Part shown: positions 35,310-42,673 of the stretch, piece after piece | Layout of the letters: each line of letters begins with the position of its first letter | Numbering within the stretch: position 1 is the stretch's first letter | Assembly (NCBI RefSeq): GCF_022701255.1 | Contig: NZ_CP031705.1 | Location: forward strand, 3,175,501 to 3,239,500 | Length of the DNA: 64,000 bases | Reading direction: 5' to 3' | Source: Microcoleus vaginatus HSN003 | Lineage (GTDB): Bacteria > Cyanobacteriota > Cyanobacteriia > Cyanobacteriales > Microcoleaceae | Position numbers and translations under genes: made by a program | The notes under the pieces: model-generated | The model's input: the letters and a program-made list of their open reading frames with translations, nothing else | Database searches by the model: none | What the model was told of the DNA's origin: nothing

Positions 35310-36486
35310 TAGCAATCCTAAATCATTATCATGATTGTGATACAATTATATGCAATACTCGATCGTGACCATAAAAAAATGAATAACTTACAACTGCAAC
35401 AAAAAGATAGGCAAAAAGAAATAGATTGTTTAGAATCTTTCATTAAAAGCGATATAGATGCCAGAGAACTAAAACGAGCAATAGCTGTAAGGATGGCGCT
35501 CTCAGGTAATATCTACCATGAGATCAGCAAAATTTTAGGTGTAAGTAATTTTTTTATTGGTTATTGGAAAAAACAATTTAAAACCAAAGGCATCGCCGGA
35601 ATCAAACTAGGACATAAAGGGTCAAAAGGGTATTTAACAGCTCTACAAAATACTGAAGTAATCGAGTGGTTAAGAAATAAAGAATATTGGAATTTAGATG
35701 AGCTAGTTACTTATTTAGAACAAGAATTTGGTGTGATATATAAATCAAAACAGAGTTACTATGAACTTTTTGACCGGGCGAAAATTAGTTGGAAAAAAAC
35801 TCAAAAAATTAATCCTAAATTTGATAAAGAACTGGTAAAAAAAAAGACGGAAGAAATTAACGATATTTTATTTAAAAACAAGGCTGGTATAGAGTCTGGG
35901 GAAATAATAGTATTGTTTTTAGATGAATGTCATCTACTTCATGGTGATCTGACTGGTTATGTTTGGGGTCAATCCCAAATCCGAATTGAAGTCCCAATTA
36001 CCAATGAAAAAGATAGACAAACTTATTTTGGCGCACTCAATTATCAAAGCAAAGAATTCCATGTTCAGAGCCATCCATCTGGTGATGGAAAATCAACAGT
36101 TAAATTCATAAAATACTTACAATATAAATATAAAAATCGCAAGATTATCTTGATTTGGGATGGAGCTAGTTATCATAAATATGGAGAATTTAGAGACTTT
36201 TTATTAGAACTCAATGCTGCCAAAGAACCTGCTAATTGGTCAATTACTTGTATTTTATTTGCTCCCAATGCTCCCCAACAGAACCCCGTTGAAGATATTT
36301 GGTTACAAGCTAAAAACTTTTTAAGAAAGTATTGGTATTTATGTAGGTCTTTTAAGATTGTCAAGTTTCTGTTTGAGTTTTTTACTAACGAACATAAATT
36401 TGATTTCCCCAAAATACGTCAATATACTTACACACAGAAAATCATTTAGGATTGCTCTAGATATAGAAAATCATTTAGGATTGCTA
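35310..36486 (+). mobile_element. IS630-family insertion sequence, 1177 bp
   Basis: Terminal inverted repeats TAGCAATCCTAAAT (35310-35323) and ATTTAGGATTGCTA (36473-36486), flanked on both sides by the TA target typical of IS630/mariner elements. It carries one transposase gene. A second copy of the right-end motif lies 29 bases inside (36444-36456), a tandem duplication of the end. The transposase frame is intact, and the insertion looks recent because the host gene can be rebuilt without gaps. Confidence 0.92.
35331..36449 (+). CDS. IS630-family transposase
   Basis: 372 residues as drawn; an ATG at 35379 (MNNLQLQQKDRQKEI) is the more usual start of this group. N-terminal HTH (about 45-85: LKRAIAVRMALSGNIYHEIS) and winged part, then the DDE catalytic core: first Asp in VLFLDECHL, second Asp in ILIWDGASYHK, and the Glu in PQQNPVEDIW. 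All three are retained, so the enzyme is probably active. Cut-and-paste transposition at TA sites. Stop lies before the inner copy of the right repeat. Confidence 0.93.
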   Translation: MIVIQLYAILDRDHKKMNNLQLQQKDRQKEIDCLESFIKSDIDARELKRAIAVRMALSGNIYHEISKILGVSNFFIGYWKKQFKTKGIAGIKLGHKGSKGYLTALQNTEVIEWLRNKEYWNLDELVTYLEQEFGVIYKSKQSYYELFDRAKISWKKTQKINPKFDKELVKKKTEEINDILFKNKAGIESGEIIVLFLDECHLLHGDLTGYVWGQSQIRIEVPITNEKDRQTYFGALNYQSKEFHVQSHPSGDGKSTVKFIKYLQYKYKNRKIILIWDGASYHKYGEFRDFLLELNAAKEPANWSITCILFAPNAPQQNPVEDIWLQAKNFLRKYWYLCRSFKIVKFLFEFFTNEHKFDFPKIRQYTYTQKII

Positions 36487-37377
36487 TATGTACTATTTCA
36501 TTGTTATTAATTACTTCAATTCAATCTTTAGCTCAGCCATCTAATAGGACATCAGTTCCAGAAAATATCAAACCAAGTTCTGGTACTTCTATGACACAAC
36601 AAGCACTCACATTATCACTGAGTCCATCACAAAATATTTTAACACTCAATGATGGCAATGCTGTACAACAGACAAAAAAAGAAACTGATTGGATTGTCAT
36701 AATCGCAACCTTAGTTTCTATACTTAGCTTAGTTATCTCTTTTGCTGTTGCTTATACGTCGAATCTCAGACCAGCAAATATTCAGTTATGCTTTGGTAGA
36801 AATCTCATATTTTTTCCTATTCTTATAGATATTCCCACGAATAGTCAAACTATTAAAGGAGTAGGATTCAATCTACCCGTAACTTTCTACAATTGGAGTC
36901 CAAAGGGCGGAACTATTCAGCGCATTCGCTTCGTTATAGGAAGAGAGAATCATGATGACAAGTTTTATGACATGACCTGGACGACCTTCGTAAAGATTAC
37001 AAGTGTCGGAAACTTTGACAACGATAATTTAGCTCAACCCATTGCTGTAAAAGGCATTTCTTCTGTAAATAAAGTAATTAGATTTGATTGGATTTCCGAA
37101 GAAAGTAATTCTTTTGAAGTAAAACCTGGTAAGTATTATATAATAATTTATGGATGGACGAAAAACACTAAAAAGCCCAGCTTAAAGCACAAAGCATCCT
37201 TGATAATCGAAGATAAGCATTGTACAACATTTAATGACTATGTGGCAGCTAGTACAAGTAGACCTATTTGGCTATCATTGGATGAAAATGAGAAGCCAAA
37301 TCAGCTTCTATCAAGAAGTGCTATTGAGAGACTTTATGAATATTAGATATCTTTTAGATTAAGGAGTAGTTTAAATT

Positions 37378-37794
37378 ATGACTGACAATAATAATTTTCG
37401 TAACGTCGGTGGAAGTGTTTACGGTGGAATGGTTAGCGGAGGTGTCTATAGCCAGAATGGTCCTATGCGTAATAAGGCCAGATCCGACAACAATAATTTT
37501 GTGCAACACTCACAACAGAAACAAACTCTTTCTGATGCAGCAGAAGAAATTCAACAATTGCTCAAACAGTTAGAGAAAACTAATCCTACCGCTACTGAGG
37601 CTGAAAAGATTGAGTACGTTAATGATGAAACTACCCCAAGTTTCAAGCGTCGCGTAGTTGGCGCATTGCAGGCTAGAGGTGAATCTGCGATCGAAGAGTT
37701 TTTAGATAATCGCTATGTCAACGTCGGGAAGGCGATCGTTAAAGGTTGGATAAAACCAGAATGGATTGTGGTGTGCGAAGAGCGATCGCCCTAA
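37378..37794 (+). CDS. small protein with a module common at the C-terminus of cyanobacterial conflict proteins
   Basis: 138 residues. N-terminal 45 are Asn/Gly-rich with a short GG repeat pattern (GGSVYGGMVSGGVYS). Residues about 50-130 form a helical module with recognisable phrases (AAEEIQQLLKQLEKTNPTATE, then DETTPSFKRRVVGALQA, AIEEFLDNRYVNVGKA). I remember this module from many cyanobacterial multi-domain proteins where it follows pentapeptide, TIR or ATPase domains; here it stands alone. This is from memory and not verified. It follows the IS-split gene by 31 bases and may be in its operon. Confidence 0.65.
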   Translation: MTDNNNFRNVGGSVYGGMVSGGVYSQNGPMRNKARSDNNNFVQHSQQKQTLSDAAEEIQQLLKQLEKTNPTATEAEKIEYVNDETTPSFKRRVVGALQARGESAIEEFLDNRYVNVGKAIVKGWIKPEWIVVCEERSP

Positions 37795-37842
37795 CCAGAA
37801 AACCCAAGTGCGATCGCCCTAATTCAAAAACTAATATCGCTC

Positions 37843-38340
37843 TCATTCCATCACATCATCTGTTGCAGGTTCACCAGGATAAAAAGCATCGCTAAAAATT
37901 TCTTCTAACGTATACTGACAATTCTCTGGAAAAGTTTTTCGCGGCAGATTTGTTTCTCCAGAAGCTAATGCCATTCCTTTGATGTAAGCTGTCTGGAGAG
38001 CTTCTTGTAGGTAAGGTTTGAGACTTGGATTCTCTTGGAGTAACTCTAATATATCGATACGCTGGATGCAAATTGTATTCACCCAACTGCGACTTCTTTT
38101 TGATACTTGATATTCCCATTTAAGCAAATGTCCAATCAAAATACTCAAGCGGTTTCTTAATTCGGCGCGTTGTTGTTTTCCCAATGACTCAATCTCCTCG
38201 ATTAAATTAGGTAGGTCAATTTGACTCCATTCTCGATGTTTGAGGAGTTTGGCTTGTTCCTGAGTCCAAGCATAAAAATCAGTTTCATAAAGACTTTGTA
38301 TTAAAGTTCCCGGTATTTGTCCACTTTGTGGTGTTTGCAT
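37843..38340 (-). CDS. DUF29-family protein
   Basis: 165 residues from the ATG at 38338-38340; an upstream ATG at 38391 would add 17 less typical residues. DUF29 is a helical family of unknown function that is amplified in cyanobacteria. Typical phrases: LYETDFYAWTQEQAKLLKHREW, LPNLIEEIESLGKQQRAELRNRL, HLLKWEYQ, and FPENCQYTLEEIFSDAFYPG (each part of longer blocks). Single gene, convergent with the small protein at 37378-37794. Confidence 0.88.
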   Translation of the reverse strand: MQTPQSGQIPGTLIQSLYETDFYAWTQEQAKLLKHREWSQIDLPNLIEEIESLGKQQRAELRNRLSILIGHLLKWEYQVSKRSRSWVNTICIQRIDILELLQENPSLKPYLQEALQTAYIKGMALASGETNLPRKTFPENCQYTLEEIFSDAFYPGEPATDDVME

Positions 38341-38510
38341 AAAAATATCAAAATTTAGTGTTCTTTCCTTAATTATACTTAACAGCTTCATTATCCGGCT
38401 TATTTCTTAGTCTCGCGTTGCGAGTAATTCGTTTTTGTGGGGCAATCCCCCCGTGGTTGCCCCGGTTTCAACCGCCTCCTTCATCAAGAGGGTAACTTTT
38501 CCAAAAAAAC

Positions 38511-40022
38511 CTACCTCAAAAACAACTTATACGCCGGATTCTGACTCTCATCCCCATACTGATAGCCCAGCGTATCCAAAAAAGCCTGCCATTCCTGCAT
38601 CTCATCGGGCGGTACTTGAATTCCCACCACAATTCGCCCGTAATCAGCGCCGTTATTCCGATAGTGAAAAACGCTGATATTCCAGTTAGGACTCATCGAA
38701 CTCACAAACTTCATCAACGCACCCGGACGTTCGGGAAATTCAAAGCGATAAAACAATTCGTGATGTGCCAGCATCGAACGCCCGCCCACCATATGTCGCA
38801 CGTGCAATTTCGTTAATTCATCATCAGTTAAATCCAAAGTCTTGAAGCCACAATCTTCAAAACTTGCGGCTATCTTCACCGCATCGGCACGGTTTTGAAT
38901 TTGTACACCGATAAAAATATGTGCCTCTTTCTCATCCGCAATTCGATAGCTAAATTCAGTTAAATTGCGTTTGCCCAGACATTCGCAAAACCTGCGGAGA
39001 CTTCCCGGTTGTTCGGGAATGGTGACTGCAAAAATGGCTTCGCGGCGTTCACCAAACTCGGCTCTTTCTGCTACAAAACGCAGCCGATCGAAATTCATGT
39101 TCGCGCCGCAAGCAACAGCAATTAATGTTTGTCCTGCGATTTGTTCCCGTTCCACGTAAGCTTTCGCACCTGCGATCGCCAAAGCGCCAGCAGGTTCTAA
39201 GATCGATCGCGTATCTTCAAAAACATCCTTAATCGCCGCGCAAACATCATCCGTATGCACCAAAATAATCTCATCCACATACTCCTGACACAAGCGAAAA
39301 GTTTCCTCCCCCACTTCCCGCACAGCAACGCCATCAGCAAATAAACCCACCTGCGACAAACGCACCCGTTTACCCGCTTTCAGCGATTGATTCATTGCAT
39401 CGGAATCCACCGGTTCGACGCCAATAATCTTAATTTCCGGCCGCAACCGCTTGACATAAGCCCCAATTCCCGAAATCAATCCGCCGCCACCAATTGCCAC
39501 AAAAATCGCGTGAATTGGTTTTTGATGTTGCCGCAGAATTTCCATGCCGATCGTACCCTGTCCAGCAATCACGTAGGGGTCATCAAAAGGGTGAATAAAA
39601 GTCATACCTTTTTCCGCCTCTAATTGACGCGCAAAAGCGTAAGCATCATCGTAAGCATCCCCATGCAAGACTACCTCTCCACCACGGGCTATCACCGCAT
39701 TTACCTTCACCTGCGGCGTCGTTACGGGCATGACTATGATCGCGCGAGTTCCCAGGTGGCGGGCGGCGAGGGCGACTCCTTGGGCGTGATTGCCGGCGGA
39801 AGCTGCAATGACACCTTGTGCTAGCAAATCCGGCGACAGTTGCGCCATTTTGTTGTACGCCCCCCGCAGCTTGAAGGAAAACACCGACTGCATATCCTCT
39901 CGCTTCAGCAAAAGTTTATTGTTGAGCCGTGCTGATAGATTCGGGGCGACTTCTAGGGCTGTTTCTTGAGCAACATCGTAGACGCGGGCGGTGAGGATTT
40001 GTACCAGGTAATCGCAAAGCAT
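38511..40022 (-). CDS. ilvA: threonine ammonia-lyase, biosynthetic type
   Basis: 503 residues, the size of the biosynthetic enzyme. It deaminates threonine to 2-oxobutanoate, the first step of isoleucine synthesis, with PLP. The N-terminal catalytic domain (1-320) holds the PLP lysine in SFKLRGAYNKM, the SAGNHAQGVA loop and the glycine-rich VAIGGGGLISG phosphate site. Two C-terminal ACT-like regulatory domains (about 325-410 and 420-500; IPEQPGSLRRF and FPERPGALMKFV) bind isoleucine and valine for feedback control. The short form without ACT domains is thereby excluded. The gene stands alone. Confidence 0.95.
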   Translation of the reverse strand: MLCDYLVQILTARVYDVAQETALEVAPNLSARLNNKLLLKREDMQSVFSFKLRGAYNKMAQLSPDLLAQGVIAASAGNHAQGVALAARHLGTRAIIVMPVTTPQVKVNAVIARGGEVVLHGDAYDDAYAFARQLEAEKGMTFIHPFDDPYVIAGQGTIGMEILRQHQKPIHAIFVAIGGGGLISGIGAYVKRLRPEIKIIGVEPVDSDAMNQSLKAGKRVRLSQVGLFADGVAVREVGEETFRLCQEYVDEIILVHTDDVCAAIKDVFEDTRSILEPAGALAIAGAKAYVEREQIAGQTLIAVACGANMNFDRLRFVAERAEFGERREAIFAVTIPEQPGSLRRFCECLGKRNLTEFSYRIADEKEAHIFIGVQIQNRADAVKIAASFEDCGFKTLDLTDDELTKLHVRHMVGGRSMLAHHELFYRFEFPERPGALMKFVSSMSPNWNISVFHYRNNGADYGRIVVGIQVPPDEMQEWQAFLDTLGYQYGDESQNPAYKLFLR

Positions 40023-40124
40023 GGGGTTAGCAGGTTGGTTGATGCCGGATGGTGGGATAATTGTAGGGCACTTGTGTTAGTATTTTGCGCGGAACTGGCG
40101 ATCCTCTTCGAGGGCTTCGCTAAC

Positions 40125-40158
40125 GGGCGATTCCCTGCGGGATAGCTTCGCTTCACGC
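40125..40158 (+). repeat. 34-bp dispersed repeat (copy 1)
   Basis: Begins GGGCGATTCCC and ends TTCGCTTCACGC; nearly identical to 34422-34455 on the other strand. Lies in the gap between ilvA and the acetyltransferase gene, next to related GGCGATCC..TTCGCTAACGGG units. Confidence 0.8.
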
Positions 40159-40302
40159 AAGTTTTCAATAAAAAAATTTCGCTTTGCGAACATAATAAGC
40201 GTGAAGACTATGAATAATATTTCGTTTTGGCCACTTACCCCGGTTATAAAATCCAGTTTGTGAGCGTATTAGTCCGTAATCCTTGATTTAGTATGTAAAT
40301 TC

Positions 40303-40857
40303 ATGGACGTACAAATTACAGATTTGCGTGCTGGCGACGAGCCAAAAATTCAACAGGTAGCTAAATTAATAGTTGAAGGTTTTAAAGAGCATTGGCCCGG
40401 TGCTTGGCCCGATAGAAATTCTGCTTTGCAAGAAGTGCAAGAATCTTTAGGAGCCGATCGCATCAGTCGAATTGCTGTCGGCGACAGCAATCAAGTTTTG
40501 GGATGGATTGGCGGGATTAGACAGTATGACGGTAATGTTTGGGAACTGCACCCGCTGGTAGTGAAAACAGAATTTCGCAGACAAGGAATTGGTCGATCGC
40601 TCGTAGCTGATTTAGCAGCAGAAGTTAAAAACCGGGGAGGGATCGTGCTGTGGGTGGGTACCGACGACGAAGACAATCAAACAACTCTTTCAGGCATCAA
40701 TCTTTATCCTAACGTTTGGGAACACGTCGCCCAAATTAAAAATTTGCGCGGTCATCCCTACGAATTTTATCAAAAAATGGGTTTTGCGATCGTGGGAGTG
40801 ATGCCCGACGCCAACGGAATTGGCAAGCCAGATATTTACATGGCAAAGCGGTTGTAA
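40303..40857 (+). CDS. GNAT acetyltransferase resembling AAC(6')
   Basis: 184 residues. The GNAT acetyl-CoA site is VVKTEFRRQGIGRSLVADL. Several blocks resemble aminoglycoside 6'-N-acetyltransferases of the AAC(6')-Ii type: WELHPLVV, GTDDE, TTLSGINLYPNVWEHVA, HPYEFYQKMGFAIVGVMPDANG and KPDIYMAKR. The first 50 residues diverge. It may acetylate a small amine or polyamine, or an aminoglycoside by chance; a resistance phenotype is not implied. Stand-alone gene with about 280 bases upstream, holding repeat DNA. Confidence 0.8.
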   Translation: MDVQITDLRAGDEPKIQQVAKLIVEGFKEHWPGAWPDRNSALQEVQESLGADRISRIAVGDSNQVLGWIGGIRQYDGNVWELHPLVVKTEFRRQGIGRSLVADLAAEVKNRGGIVLWVGTDDEDNQTTLSGINLYPNVWEHVAQIKNLRGHPYEFYQKMGFAIVGVMPDANGIGKPDIYMAKRL

Positions 40858-40948
40858 AGTTTAATGTAGGTTGTAAATTTACTGACTGGTGGCTTGCCAA
40901 TTCAACACTTAGCAAAATTAGTTGTTGAAAGTTTCGCAGAAAATCGGT

Positions 40949-41518
40949 CTAGTCTGGACGTGCGAAACCCGTTAGAGGGTCGCTAATAAACAAACCCAGA
41001 ACTAACGAATCCATCACCGTATCCCAGACAGGAGTCAAACGCTCTGCATCGTCAACCCAGTAATCAAAAGTAATCAAACACTGAACATTAGAACCCAATC
41101 CAATACAGATTCGCGAATAAGCTTCCCGCTGCTCTGGAGGGTCGATAAACTTAAATTCAGTCCAAACAATGCGGGCAGTTTGCCGCTTCAATTGGATAAT
41201 TTCCCCAAAAGCGATCGGATTCCGCGTCTCATCTTCAACTACCTTCTGTAATAGCGGCACCAGCGGAAAATCTGCCCAGTTACCAGGTGGTAGCAAATTA
41301 AACGAAACCTCCAAACGACAATCATCATCCGGCGGCTTTTTATCCGTAAATCGGAACGAGTTAGTATCCGGTTCAAAATGCCAATCTTCCGGGACATCAA
41401 AGCGGACTGCACCTCTTCCTGCTACAAAAATTCGAGTTCCAGGCTTTGACTTCCAATTGTGGTCTTCTTTGAGCTCTAGGGTTTCCTTGAGCCATTCTTG
41501 CTTTTTGCGCTTAGACAT
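40949..41518 (-). CDS. hypothetical protein, beta-rich
   Basis: 189 residues, no signal peptide or membrane segment. Opens with a basic helix (SKRKKQEWLKETLELKEDH), then an alternating beta pattern with FVAGRGAVRFDVPEDWHFEPD and RLEVSFNLLPPG. The phrase VPEDWHFEPD..S with a later FDYWVDDAERLTPVWDTVMDSLVLG is reminiscent of small 'PsbP/Mog1-like' protein folds that bind nothing obvious, but I make no assignment. ATG at 41516-41518. Alone on its strand. Confidence 0.65.
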   Translation of the reverse strand: MSKRKKQEWLKETLELKEDHNWKSKPGTRIFVAGRGAVRFDVPEDWHFEPDTNSFRFTDKKPPDDDCRLEVSFNLLPPGNWADFPLVPLLQKVVEDETRNPIAFGEIIQLKRQTARIVWTEFKFIDPPEQREAYSRICIGLGSNVQCLITFDYWVDDAERLTPVWDTVMDSLVLGLFISDPLTGFARPD

Positions 41519-41635
41519 AAACAGAACACCAAATTGCTGCTAATGTGTAGTTTTCGACCTTGCCAACACATTTTAACTCTATTTTGCTCGCCGTTTGCTC
41601 AAATATAACAATCCTTACAAAAATTATGAATTCCT

Positions 41636-41683
41636 CTCTTCTCTATTCCTCTGTGTTCTCTGCGCCTCTGCGGTAAAAAAGAA
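41636..41683. repeat. CCTCTG(C/T)G-type repeat
   Basis: Four degenerate units of CTCTGTG/CTCTGCG in the gap upstream of the hypothetical gene and downstream of the methyltransferase-HIT gene. Same family as 6605-6641 and 9760-9791. Confidence 0.6.
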
Positions 41684-41706
41684 TTCCTTTCACAATTGGC
41701 TAACTT

Positions 41707-42612
41707 TTATTTTTCACTCTTGGGAATCACATACCTAATTCCGCCTTTATTCCCAGCCGCATCGCCCTTATAACGGGGGATAACATGAATAGCCGCGTGA
41801 CTGCGACTTTGACCAGCCTGTTTATTAATATTGATTCCCACATTAAACCCGTCAGGCTGAAACTCTTTACTTAACATCTCTTGTACCTTATTAGCCATAA
41901 ACCAGCAAGCCGATTGCTCTCGAAACGGCAGTTCAAAATAATTGGCAACGTGACGCTTGGGAATAATTAAAACATGACCTTTACTGGCGGGATAACCGTC
42001 AAACATCGCATAAGCTGTTGCTGATTCAGTTAGCAAGATTAGGTTTTTATACGGATTGCAGAATATGCAGTTATTAGTAGAATTTCTTTGATGGTTGTAA
42101 TGTACGTATTTGTAAATTTCGCAAGACTCATCTAGGTGAAGTGGCTTAAAGGGAAGTTTGACAATACACTGATATGTAGGTTTTTTGTGGACATAATGTT
42201 CTCGAAAGCCTTCTTTTTTGATATCCCTTCTCACCGCAAAATACGCATTCCCTCCCGGTTTCAACAGGTGCGACACTTCCATCAGGACATTAGCTTGTTC
42301 TTCAGGAAACAAAACATTCAAAACATAAAAGCAAATGATGGTGTCGAATTTATCTTCCGGGAATTGCGGGAAATAATAAGGGTCATAACCCGTAATATCG
42401 AAGCCTTTTTGCTGCAACAATTTCACATCGCTGCCGAAGCCGCACCCAAAATCTAAGACTTTGCCTTGCAGCAAGTTTTTATCCAATAAAAATCTTGCCG
42501 GGAATGACAGGGAAATTCTTTCGATGGCCGTCAGGTGGCTGAATTTATTTTGTTGCTTTTTCATGGCGGCATAAATTTGATTTAAAGCGATATTCTTCAG
42601 TCCGCGCACCAT
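41707..42612 (-). CDS. methyltransferase fused to HIT domain with altered catalytic triad
   Basis: 301 residues. Residues about 25-160 are a class I SAM methyltransferase (VLDFGCGFGSDVKLL, then FDTIICFYVLNVLF, LKPGGNAYFAVR). Residues about 180-301 are a HIT-family nucleotide hydrolase domain (NCIFCN zinc-type pair, SKGHVLIIPKRHV, DGFNVGINI, then GQSRSHAAIHVIPRYKGD). The HIT signature H-x-H-x-H has its middle His, the nucleophile in Hint/Fhit proteins, replaced by Ala (A274; the outer His are H272 and H276). So nucleotidyl transfer is probably lost and the domain may only bind. Small-molecule or tRNA substrates are unknown. Confidence 0.88.
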   Translation of the reverse strand: MVRGLKNIALNQIYAAMKKQQNKFSHLTAIERISLSFPARFLLDKNLLQGKVLDFGCGFGSDVKLLQQKGFDITGYDPYYFPQFPEDKFDTIICFYVLNVLFPEEQANVLMEVSHLLKPGGNAYFAVRRDIKKEGFREHYVHKKPTYQCIVKLPFKPLHLDESCEIYKYVHYNHQRNSTNNCIFCNPYKNLILLTESATAYAMFDGYPASKGHVLIIPKRHVANYFELPFREQSACWFMANKVQEMLSKEFQPDGFNVGININKQAGQSRSHAAIHVIPRYKGDAAGNKGGIRYVIPKSEK

Positions 42613-42673
42613 CCAGACGAGAGTTTGTGGAGTAGCAATTTCCAGATCCGAATGTTATCTAAAAATTTTACCA

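Larger units (their letters stand above)
35280..37346 (+). pseudogene. secreted/membrane protein gene split by an IS630-type element
   Basis: Codons 1-10 lie at 35280-35309 (start ATG at 35280) and the rest at 36489-37346. Removing the insertion and one TA restores one frame of 295 codons with a normal signal peptide: M-R-K at the start, a 20-residue hydrophobic core, and a cleavage site after SLAQ. The mature protein has a Ser/Thr-rich segment, a second membrane helix (WIVIIATLVSILSLVISFAV), and then a beta-rich domain of about 180 residues that I do not recognise. AT-rich, unlike the housekeeping genes. A TTG at 36501 could start a 281-residue remnant, now without most of the signal peptide, so activity is doubtful. 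Confidence 0.85.
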
